Of a DNA stretch of 6,495 bases, positions 1 through 6,243 are shown in pieces. How positions within the stretch are numbered: position 1 is the stretch's first letter; every line of letters begins with the position of its first letter. This DNA comes from an uncultured Clostridia bacterium (GTDB lineage Bacteria; Bacillota; Clostridia; Oscillospirales; Acutalibacteraceae), in contig CAMCIX010000092.1 in NCBI GenBank assembly GCA_945875045.1, positions 1 to 6,495 of the forward strand, in the 5' to 3' direction. The notes under the pieces are model-generated. The model was not told the origin of the DNA, made no database searches, and saw only the letters and a program-made list of their open reading frames with translations. Both the position numbers and the translations under genes were made by a program.

Positions 1-90
1 ATACACCAAAGTGTCCTGTACGATATTTTTTTCTTAAAAAGTTGTAAAGTCGTATCTATTTATTAAACGACACAAAATAAGCATATTGTT

Positions 91-168
91 CCTACAAATT
101 TGAAAATATTATATCATATTTTAGTGTCCCAAAAAATTCTCTTAGAAAAATATTTTGAAATTTGTGGG
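91..168. repeat. Imperfect inverted repeat, 20-base arms
   Basis: Arm 91-110 and the reverse complement of 149-168 agree at 18 of 20 positions, around a 38-base AT-rich centre. The arms start CCTACAAATTTG and CCCACAAATTTC when both are read inward from their outer ends. No T-run follows directly, so a simple intrinsic terminator is not indicated. It could be a regulator site, a remnant of a small non-autonomous element, or a chance product of AT-rich sequence. The arm match is seen directly; the role is unknown. Confidence 0.5.
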
Positions 169-228
169 ATAGTTATCAAATAACCAAAATAAATAACTCC
201 AATAATCGTGTTTTGAAATTTAGTAAAT

Positions 229-294
229 TATAATCAAGTAAATTTTCGAAAAGCTATTGACTATTGTGTTATTGAGGAGTATAATTAAGTAAAT
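229..294 (+). repeat. Direct repeat of a 15-base element containing TATAAT
   Basis: TATAATCAAGTAAAT (229-243) and TATAATTAAGTAAAT (280-294) differ at one base of 15. Their starts are 51 bases apart, about five helical turns. The second copy supplies the -10 hexamer of the predicted promoter and extends over its likely start point. That placement would suit a pair of operator half-sites bound by a dimeric repressor, but no regulator gene is visible in the window, so this is inference from position only. Confidence 0.4.
257..285 (+). promoter_or_regulatory. Predicted sigma-70/sigma-A promoter for the cassette
   Basis: The -35 hexamer TTGACT (257-262) and a perfect -10 TATAAT (280-285) are separated by exactly 17 bases. 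Transcription would start near 291-293, giving a leader of about 37 bases before the ATPase start codon at 330. The GGGAGG ribosome binding site lies at 317-322. It is the best promoter match in the window and the only one I find upstream of the four cargo genes. Confidence 0.6.
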
Positions 295-329
295 CGTAAA
301 GCACGAATTTTCTATAGGGAGGTACATCT

Positions 330-1718
330 ATGTTCATAGGAAGAGAACACGAGCTAAATACATTAAACAAGCTCTATAATTCCGATAAATTCGAATTCGC
401 CGTTATTTACGGTCGCCGCCGTGTGGGTAAAACTGCCCTTATCAGCGAATTTACAAAGGATAAAGATACCATATTCTTTACCGGCGTTGAAACAAATGCA
501 AAGCAAAATCTTGATAACTTTTCAAGATGTATTATGGAATATAATACAGGTATCGCTTCGGGTGCTTCCTTTAATAGCTTCCAGATGGCGCTTGAATACG
601 TTTTTGAACTTGCCAAGACCAAAAGGATTGTGCTTGTAATTGACGAGTACCCTTATGTTGCCCGTGCATCTAAGAGCCTTGCTTCCACGCTTCAGCTTTT
701 AATTGATAAGAACAAGGACGCATCAAAGCTGTTCTTAATTCTTTGCGGTTCTTCTATGTCCTATATGGAAGATCACGTTTTGGCATATAAAGCGCCCCTT
801 TACGGAAGAAGAACGGCGCAATTTAAAATCAACCCTTTTGAATTTTTAGAGGCTTGCCGTTATTTTGAAAATTTTTTGGATGAAGATAAAGCTTTGGCTT
901 ACGGTATTGTCGGCGGAACACCGCAGTATCTTATGCAGCTTGACGATAAGCTTTCTATTGAAGAAAATATTAAAAATACGCACCTGAATCCATCATCTTC
1001 TATATTTGAAGAACCAACCAACCTCTTAAAGCAAGAGGTGCGTGAGCCTGCAATTTATAATGCGGTTATCACGGCAATCGCAACCGGCTCGTCCAAAATG
1101 AACGAAATCTCCAACAAAATAGATGAAGATACAAGCGTATGTGCCACCTATATTAAAAATCTGATTACACTCGGCATCGTAAAAAAAGAATCGCCTTACG
1201 GTAAAAAATCCACCCGCAAGACGATTTATTCCATCGAGGATAATATGTTCCATTTTTGGTATCGCTTCGTGCCGGAGAACACTTCTATCATTTCCCGTGG
1301 AGCCGTTGACCTGGCTTACAGCCGTATTGCTCCCGAACTTTCCTCTTATATGGGGAGCGTTTTTGAAGATATTTGTAAACAGTATCTTTGGAAGCTGCTC
1401 CTTGAAGGCAAGTGTGCGGTGAACTTCACCGATCTTGGTCGTTGGTGGGGAGCGAACCCCAAAACGAAGTCCCAAGAAGAAATCGACATTATGGGAACGG
1501 ATAAAGATACCGCCCTTTTTGCCGAGTGCAAGTGGACAAACGAAAAGGTTGACCTTGGTGTGCTGGAAACACTTGTGGAGCGTAGCACCCTATTTAACTA
1601 CAAGAGAACGCATTTTTATCTCTTTGCAAAAGCAGGCTTTACCAAAGGCTGTATCGACAGAGCAAACGAGATGGGCAACGTAACGCTCGTTACCTATGAG
1701 GATATGCTGAACGCATAA
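330..1718 (+). CDS. AAA+ ATPase with C-terminal PD-(D/E)XK-like domain (archaeal-type ATPase/DUF234 family)
   Basis: This 462-aa protein starts MFIGRE, typical of the family in which an archaeal-type ATPase domain is joined to a DUF234 domain. Walker A is GRRRVGKT (residues 28-35). Walker B is VLVIDEYPY (101-109), with D105 and E106 as metal and catalytic acids. A sensor-1-like strand LILCGSS ends near 142. A middle helical part (about 230-300) with the texture of a winged-helix domain (SSKMNEISNKI, then TYIKNLITLGIVKK) is followed by a C-terminal part with EEIDIMG (383-389) and AECKW (398-402). D386 with E399-x-K401 fits a PD-(D/E)XK nuclease core. The ATG is supported by GGGAGG seven bases upstream. 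Family members are usually about this length, so it appears complete. Their function is poorly established; DNA binding and possibly cleavage are inferred. It precedes a restriction system and may be co-transcribed with it. Part of the gene is visibly richer in G+C than the genes after it (30 of 60 bases at 1381-1440), hinting at a separate origin. Confidence 0.85.
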   Translation: MFIGREHELNTLNKLYNSDKFEFAVIYGRRRVGKTALISEFTKDKDTIFFTGVETNAKQNLDNFSRCIMEYNTGIASGASFNSFQMALEYVFELAKTKRIVLVIDEYPYVARASKSLASTLQLLIDKNKDASKLFLILCGSSMSYMEDHVLAYKAPLYGRRTAQFKINPFEFLEACRYFENFLDEDKALAYGIVGGTPQYLMQLDDKLSIEENIKNTHLNPSSSIFEEPTNLLKQEVREPAIYNAVITAIATGSSKMNEISNKIDEDTSVCATYIKNLITLGIVKKESPYGKKSTRKTIYSIEDNMFHFWYRFVPENTSIISRGAVDLAYSRIAPELSSYMGSVFEDICKQYLWKLLLEGKCAVNFTDLGRWWGANPKTKSQEEIDIMGTDKDTALFAECKWTNEKVDLGVLETLVERSTLFNYKRTHFYLFAKAGFTKGCIDRANEMGNVTLVTYEDMLNA

Positions 1719-1740
1719 AACGAAATTGAACTGATAACCA

Positions 1741-1756
1741 CGCTCTTAGGAGAGCG
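1741..1756 (+). other. Short perfect hairpin between the ATPase and restriction-methylase genes
   Basis: CGCTCT and AGAGCG form a perfect 6-bp stem around a TAGG loop, in the 66-base gap between two genes. It is not followed by a T-run (ACGATAAATCC follows), so it is a poor intrinsic terminator. It could stabilise or process the transcript, or act as a weak attenuator that lowers expression of the restriction genes. No clear promoter is visible in the same gap, which favours read-through from upstream. Confidence 0.4.
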
Positions 1757-1784
1757 ACGATAAATCCATATTGGAGGAACAATT

Positions 1785-4163
1785 ATGAGCAGAGCAAGTG
1801 AGGAAACAACAAAAGGTTTAGTTGCAGATAAACTGAAAGAGATTGTAGGGTATCCCACTGCACAAAATATTTCTGTTGATGGAATAATGTGGCTTAAAGA
1901 AGATAGTTATAAAAGCACATCTTTTGACTGGCTTAGCGGTGTTTTTGCCACTGCGTCCAAAAAGCAAACATTGGTAAGCAAAGGGACACCGGATTATATA
2001 GTAACAAAAGAAAACTCTAATGTGATTGTTGTAATCGAATGTAAAGCCGATGCGAGAAATCACTCTGTGTTTACGGATATTAAAGATTATAAAACCGCAG
2101 GTTATGGCACGCCTGCTGAAACGGAAGCTTATGCCATCAATGGCGCTCTATGGTATGCCACATTTTTGAATGATAAATATGATGTTGTTGCTATTGGTGT
2201 ATCCGGGCAGAGCAAAGAAAGCTGTAAAGTATCCTCATTTGTTTTACCCAAAGGCGGAAAAATAACAGATATTGAAATTTTAGAGGATGGTTTCATAGAT
2301 GATGCTATTGTGTCAATATCGCAATATGAGAAGGATATTGATATTGCATTGGATCGTTTTGCAGGGACAGAGGCGGCAGTCAAAAAAGAGTTAAGACGAT
2401 ACACTTTGACTTGTGCTAATTTTCTTCGTTCAAATGGTATCGAAGATAATTCAAAGGCAGGATTTGTTTCAGCTATTATTCTTGGATTGACGAATCACGA
2501 ATCCAAACTCTATAAAGATACAAAATCGGCTATCGACGCTAAAAATGCAACCAAAGCTAAAAAACTAATTTCTGATCCGCTTGGTAGAAATTCTGTAAAA
2601 ATGCTGAAAGCATCCCTATACGGTGACGGAAATGAATATGATGATGATTATATCCGTGGAATATGGGATATTGACAAAATACCCCGGGGAAAAAGAACTT
2701 CGTTGAAGAAATTTTACGATCAATTATTATCCAAAGATGAGCTTCTGCGTGCGCCCAAAGGGGATTATAAAGATTTTCCTTATGGTGATACTGTTCTGTC
2801 TCGGTGTATTTATTCCCTATACGAAAATGTTATTGAAGTCCTTGAAAAGTACACCGGTATTGATGTAATGGGCGAATTCTACACAACCTTTTTACGCTTC
2901 ACAAAAGGAAACGCTAAGGAAAAAGGCATTGTTCTTACACCTAAGCACATTACAGAATTATTCTGTGATATAGCTGAATACTATTCTGATAAGAAATTTG
3001 ACGAGCATACAAGAATTATAGATATTTGCTGTGGAACAGGAGCATTTTTAATTTCGGCGTTGGCAAGAATCAAGCAAAATGTTTGGGTACAGAAAATAAG
3101 CGAAGCAGATAAAGTAAAAAAATATGCTGATGCACAGGCAAATAGTTTGATTGGTGTTGAAAATGATCCTTCAATGTATGCTTTAGCATATGCAAATATG
3201 CGTTTCCACGGCGACGGTAAATCGAACTTATTCAACTGTTCATCGCTTTTAATTGACTCTTATGCTCCTGTTGATGATAGCGGGAAAACCTATTTGAACG
3301 AAAGCAAGATACCGTTGCACGAAGCTTTGCAGAGCTTTGGCGACATTGACGTTGCTATGATTAATCCACCCTATTCGTTAGATAAAAAAGATAACTCTGC
3401 GTCAAGAGAATATCCTCTTATTGCCAAGAAAAACGAGTTGGAGGATAAATTAAAAAGAATATCTAAACAGATTAGAGAGTTAAAGAAAAAGGAACAGACT
3501 GCTTCTGTAATTAGTGAAATTGCAAAGTCAGAAAAAGAAAAGAAAGCACTTGACGAGGCACTCGCAAAATGTGAAGCAGAGTTAGATGCCAACAGAATGC
3601 GCGAAGTTGTTATATCTAAAGGTCAAGATGAACTTGATTTTGTTGCCTCAATGTTGCATTATCTCAAAGTTGGAGGTATAGGAATTGTTATTCTTCCTAT
3701 GTCCTGCGCGGGAAACAGTGGTACGAAATTGAGGGCAGAATTGTTAAAGCACCATACACTTTTGGCTTGTATGACTATGCCTCAAAATCTATTTTTTGAC
3801 AGCCACGTTGGTACGGCAACTTGCATAATGGTTTTTAAGGCCCATATAAAACACGACGAAAACAAGTCAACATTCTTTGCTCGATGGCAGGATGATGGGT
3901 TTAAGGTGATTCCGCATAACGGCAGAAAAGATGCAGGCGGTTGGAATGCAATAAAAAGCACTTGGATTGATCAATTGGATGGAACAGCCGCACAAGATGA
4001 GTACGTGTGGTTAAAGAAAAAAATCAAAACATCTGATGAAGCACTTGCTGAAGCATATATTAAAACCGATTACAGCAAACTTTCCGATAATGATTTTGAA
4101 AAAGTGCTAAAAAAGTATTCGCTTTTTAAATATATGGATGAGCAGGGCATTTTGGAGGGATGA
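1785..4163 (+). CDS. Bifunctional restriction endonuclease/N6-adenine methyltransferase subunit (BcgI-like, Type IIB/IIG)
   Basis: This 792-aa polypeptide joins cleavage and modification. The N-terminal part resembles the HsdR N-terminal nuclease domain: GTPDY (67-71) and IECKAD (84-89) give a PD-(D/E)XK core with D70, E85 and K87. A helical part leads to a type I-style gamma methyltransferase: motif X-like GIVLTPKHI (381-389), SAM-binding motif I DICCGTGAF (413-421) and catalytic motif IV NPPY (527-530), which targets adenine N6. A charged, probably coiled-coil insert (about 548-602) separates NPPY from the conserved DELDFVASML stretch (615-624). The C-terminal tail contains EAYIKTDYS, a pattern I associate with this family. 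The start is supported by GGAGG seven bases upstream. All key residues are present, so it looks functional. The partner specificity subunit follows after one base. A plain HsdM has no nuclease core; with no separate hsdR here, a BcgI-like enzyme is the best reading. Such enzymes cleave unmodified DNA and methylate host sites. Confidence 0.85.
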   Translation: MSRASEETTKGLVADKLKEIVGYPTAQNISVDGIMWLKEDSYKSTSFDWLSGVFATASKKQTLVSKGTPDYIVTKENSNVIVVIECKADARNHSVFTDIKDYKTAGYGTPAETEAYAINGALWYATFLNDKYDVVAIGVSGQSKESCKVSSFVLPKGGKITDIEILEDGFIDDAIVSISQYEKDIDIALDRFAGTEAAVKKELRRYTLTCANFLRSNGIEDNSKAGFVSAIILGLTNHESKLYKDTKSAIDAKNATKAKKLISDPLGRNSVKMLKASLYGDGNEYDDDYIRGIWDIDKIPRGKRTSLKKFYDQLLSKDELLRAPKGDYKDFPYGDTVLSRCIYSLYENVIEVLEKYTGIDVMGEFYTTFLRFTKGNAKEKGIVLTPKHITELFCDIAEYYSDKKFDEHTRIIDICCGTGAFLISALARIKQNVWVQKISEADKVKKYADAQANSLIGVENDPSMYALAYANMRFHGDGKSNLFNCSSLLIDSYAPVDDSGKTYLNESKIPLHEALQSFGDIDVAMINPPYSLDKKDNSASREYPLIAKKNELEDKLKRISKQIRELKKKEQTASVISEIAKSEKEKKALDEALAKCEAELDANRMREVVISKGQDELDFVASMLHYLKVGGIGIVILPMSCAGNSGTKLRAELLKHHTLLACMTMPQNLFFDSHVGTATCIMVFKAHIKHDENKSTFFARWQDDGFKVIPHNGRKDAGGWNAIKSTWIDQLDGTAAQDEYVWLKKKIKTSDEALAEAYIKTDYSKLSDNDFEKVLKKYSLFKYMDEQGILEG
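4154..4159 (+). promoter_or_regulatory. Ribosome binding site that sets the specificity-subunit start at 4165
   Basis: GGAGGG lies inside the last codons of the upstream gene and five bases before the ATG at 4165. An in-frame ATG at 4138 would give nine extra residues, but it has no comparable site in front and would overlap the upstream gene. An ATG at 4160-4162 is out of frame. The site therefore favours 4165, with translation coupled to termination at 4161-4163. Confidence 0.75.
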
Positions 4164-4164
4164 A

Positions 4165-5247
4165 ATGCTAAACACCAGCGATTGGAAAGAGTTCCTATTA
4201 TCTGATATATTCGATATTCGAAAAGGGAAACGACTAACAAAAGAAAATCAAACTATGGGAGATACGCCATTTATTGGTGCAACAGCAAAAAACAATGGGA
4301 TAACATCGTACATTGGGCAGGAATACTTACACGAAGGAAACACGATATCATTAACATACAACGGTTCGGTTGGTGAAGCTTTCTACCAACCTAAACCATT
4401 TTGGGCATCTGATGATGTAAATGTTCTGTATCCCAAAGATTTTGTCCTTACAGAAAACATAGCATTGTTTTTCTGTGCAATTTTACGATTAGAAAAACAA
4501 ATGTGGTCATATGCTCGGAAATGGAATTTGGAAAAAATGAACGATACTAGTATTCGATTGCCTGTTAATTCGCGTAATGAACCAAACTATGGAATGATCG
4601 AAACATATATGGCAGGACTTAAAGCAGATATTACCAATATACCTGATTATTTTCTCAATGAGGGATATGAAAAAGCAAGTTGGTATTTGGACAATATTGA
4701 GCAAGAAATTTTTGAATCTGAATTTGCGGGAGTTGCAGTGAAAAAAGAAATAACCCTTTCTGATAGGCGTTGGAATAAATTCATACTTGGAAATATAGTA
4801 GAAAGCGTACAAAATGGGAAATCATACAACGCTTCAGACTTAGTTTCCGCTGCCGATGGCACTGATTACGTTTCTTATGTTACGAGAACGGATAACAATA
4901 ATGGCATTTCTATGTATGTGCAATCTGAAGAATATGATGGCTTGGAAAAGGCAAATGCAATAACTATTGGAGATACGACAGCTACAATCTTTTTCCAAGA
5001 TCACGACTTTATTACCGGGCCTCATATTATTGTCATTCGTGCTGATTGGCTTAATGTTTACACAGCAAACTTTATTATTACACTGCTTAATCAAGAAAAA
5101 TACAGATATCCCGTATTTGGCAGAGCGTTCACAAAAGATTTAATTGCTACCACGGAACTTAATCTCCCGGTCGATGATAAGGGTAATCCGGATTATCAGT
5201 TTATGGAAGACTACATAAAATCCCTGCCGTTCAGCGCAAAAATATAA
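4165..5247 (+). CDS. Restriction-modification specificity subunit with two target-recognition domains
   Basis: From the ATG at 4165 the protein has 360 residues. It is a Methylase_S-type specificity subunit built as two similar halves. Half one opens with DWKEFLLSDIFDIRKGK (from residue 6), half two with RRWNKFILGNIVESVQNGK (from 201). Each half ends with a related segment: LPVNSRNEPNYGMIETY (132-148) and LPVDDKGNPDYQFMEDY (334-350). A helical spacer (about 150-197, ending DNIEQEIFESEF) lies between the halves; the second spacer is cut short at the C-terminus, as is common in single-chain specificity subunits. Each recognition domain would read one half of a split target, so a bipartite recognition sequence is expected; its bases cannot be read from the sequence. 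It sits one base after the nuclease-methyltransferase gene and should assemble with it on DNA. The length is near the roughly 340 residues of BcgI B, shorter than many Type I HsdS proteins. Confidence 0.88.
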   Translation: MLNTSDWKEFLLSDIFDIRKGKRLTKENQTMGDTPFIGATAKNNGITSYIGQEYLHEGNTISLTYNGSVGEAFYQPKPFWASDDVNVLYPKDFVLTENIALFFCAILRLEKQMWSYARKWNLEKMNDTSIRLPVNSRNEPNYGMIETYMAGLKADITNIPDYFLNEGYEKASWYLDNIEQEIFESEFAGVAVKKEITLSDRRWNKFILGNIVESVQNGKSYNASDLVSAADGTDYVSYVTRTDNNNGISMYVQSEEYDGLEKANAITIGDTTATIFFQDHDFITGPHIIVIRADWLNVYTANFIITLLNQEKYRYPVFGRAFTKDLIATTELNLPVDDKGNPDYQFMEDYIKSLPFSAKI

Positions 5248-5258
5248 GGTGGTATAAT

Positions 5259-5843
5259 ATGTGGAAGAAATTCAAATGGGATATGTTTGTTACATCTTTT
5301 ATTCCGCTATGGTTGTCAATCGTTGTTATTGACATTTGGAATGTTGCTTTATTCATTATAGATAACTGGGATGGCAAGGGGAAATTTGTTGATAACCTGA
5401 TGTGTGTCTTGTGCGGTAGTATCATCCAGTTAGTTAGTATTGCCATAATTGCAATTTTGGTTCTTGTCAGCATTATTGGGATTAACGCTTTTCTCAACAA
5501 AAAGTTATCTAAAGATGAAAAACATCTTCCGAAAGGCACGATTGAAAGAGCAACAAAAGCTAACAAGTTATCCTCTGAATTTTTACTCGCATACATTTTG
5601 CCAATGATAGCGTTTGATTTTAGCAATCTGCAAAATTTGGCGTTGTTTATAATCTATTTTTCGGTGTTAGCTTTTCTTTGCATTAGAAACAACAATATCT
5701 ATACGAACATCCTTTTAGAATTCAAAGGATATCGTATATATACCTGCAATCTGACATGCAAAGTTATAGAAGATGATCACACCTACCACGACAGTATTGT
5801 TATCAGCAAAATAGACCTGACACAAGAAAGGTCTGCGGCTTAA
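5259..5843 (+). CDS. Small multi-spanning membrane protein of unknown function (possibly KwaA-like)
   Basis: This 194-aa protein has about four hydrophobic segments: residues 9-34, 50-75, 105-120 and 126-142. A charged loop (about 79-103, with LSKDEKHLPKG) separates the two pairs, and a soluble C-terminal tail follows (about 143-194). The stretch FKGYRIYTC (155-163) just after the last helix looks like a conserved family signature. There is no cleavable signal peptide pattern. The ribosome binding site GGTGG (5248-5252) abuts the specificity gene's stop codon and sits six bases before the ATG, so the gene is co-transcribed and probably coupled. Composition is AT-rich like the restriction genes and unlike the relaxase after it (19 G/C of 60 at 5281-5340). 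Size, four-helix layout and defence context recall KwaA of the Kiwa anti-phage system, but I see no KwaB here, so this is a tentative comparison. Other options are an abortive-infection effector or an unrelated cargo protein. Confidence 0.8.
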   Translation: MWKKFKWDMFVTSFIPLWLSIVVIDIWNVALFIIDNWDGKGKFVDNLMCVLCGSIIQLVSIAIIAILVLVSIIGINAFLNKKLSKDEKHLPKGTIERATKANKLSSEFLLAYILPMIAFDFSNLQNLALFIIYFSVLAFLCIRNNNIYTNILLEFKGYRIYTCNLTCKVIEDDHTYHDSIVISKIDLTQERSAA

Positions 5844-5868
5844 ACTTTGCCCAGAAAGGAGCCGTCAC

Positions 5869-6243
5869 ATGGCAATCTCAAAAATCAAACCCCGCCATGC
5901 CATCGAGGGACGCAGTATCGCTACTGTGCTGGCGGATCGCATTGACTATGACAAGAACCCGGAGAAAACAAATTGCGGTCTGCTGGTAACAGGCTACCAG
6001 TGTTCTCCCGATACTGCGTGGCAGGAATTTGTGGTCAGCAAGCAGATCTACACCGCCACCACCGGGCGCAGACGTGCCCCGGACAAAGATGTGATTTCCT
6101 ATCTGCTGATGCAGTCCTTTAAGCCGGGAACCATCACGCCGGAGGACGCCAACAAACTGGGCTATAAGATCGCCATGGAGTTTACCCGCGACGAACATCA
6201 ATTCATTGTGGCTACCCACATAGATAAGCACCACATTCATAAT
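5869..6243 (+). CDS. MOBP-type relaxase (Tn1549-like), 5' exon interrupted by a group II intron
   Basis: These 125 codons match the N-terminus of relaxase/mobilisation nucleases of Tn1549-like conjugative elements, which nick DNA at oriT and stay covalently bound to the transferred strand. Visible marks are IDYDKNPEKT with the candidate catalytic tyrosine Y27, GLLVTGYQC (about 37-45), the QSFKPGTITPEDANKLG stretch, and motif III HIDKHHIHN (117-125), with H122 and H124 as metal ligands. The family continues with HII or similar; here codon 126 is replaced by intron sequence. The open frame runs 11 codons into the intron (VRPDRAMRKAV) to a TAA at 6277-6279. The start is backed by AAAGGAG (5855-5861), seven bases before the ATG. 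The full protein is normally several hundred residues, so most of it should lie downstream of the intron, outside this window. Composition is higher in G+C than the cargo genes (35 of 60 at 5881-5940). Confidence 0.85.
6232..6243 (+). other. Group II intron 5' exon target (candidate IBS2 and IBS1)
   Basis: By analogy with Ll.LtrB, positions -12 to -8 (CACAT, 6232-6236) and -6 to -1 (CATAAT, 6238-6243) should pair with the intron's EBS2 and EBS1. From memory, the Ll.LtrB site in ltrB reads CACATCCATAAC, so the two sites differ at two of the last 12 bases (-7 and -1). The EBS1 loop should lie beyond the window, so the pairing cannot be tested here. Confidence 0.6.

Larger units (their letters stand above)
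1..329. other. AT-rich non-coding leader region upstream of the ATPase gene
   Basis: I see no credible gene here: both strands are broken by frequent stops. The stretch contains an imperfect inverted repeat (91-110 with 149-168), a small hairpin GTTAT-CAA-ATAAC (172-184), a 15-base direct repeat (229-243 and 280-294) and a near-consensus promoter (257-285). The extreme left end has ACAC-CAAA-GTGT (3-14), with a run of seven T only after an 11-base gap, which is not convincing as a terminator. The region is much more AT-rich than the ATPase gene after it, and probably marks the boundary of the cargo cassette. Confidence 0.7.

Noticed and set aside
3..32. Intrinsic terminator from ACAC-CAAA-GTGT and the later T-run
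   Set aside because: The stem is only 4 bp and lies 11 bases before the T-run, so it does not form a normal terminator.
213..234. Second promoter using TTGAAA (213-218) and TATAAT (229-234)
   Set aside because: The spacer is only 10 bases, too short for sigma-A. The 257-285 pair has the correct 17-base spacing.
1026..1475. Open frame of 149 codons on the minus strand
   Set aside because: It is antisense to conserved coding sequence of the ATPase and shows no recognisable motifs.
4138..4164. Earlier in-frame ATG for the specificity subunit at 4138
   Set aside because: It would overlap the upstream gene and lacks a good ribosome binding site, whereas GGAGGG (4154-4159) is well placed for the ATG at 4165. 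The protein from 4165 begins close to its first recognition domain, as expected.
1785..5247. Standard Type I restriction system (hsdM and hsdS only)
   Set aside because: The methyltransferase chain carries its own N-terminal PD-(D/E)XK nuclease residues and is far longer than a typical HsdM of about 500 residues, and no hsdR is present in the window, so a fused BcgI-like enzyme fits better.
5253..5258. TATAAT just before the membrane protein gene as a -10 element
   Set aside because: It lies between the ribosome binding site and the start codon, so a transcript from it would lack the ribosome binding site.
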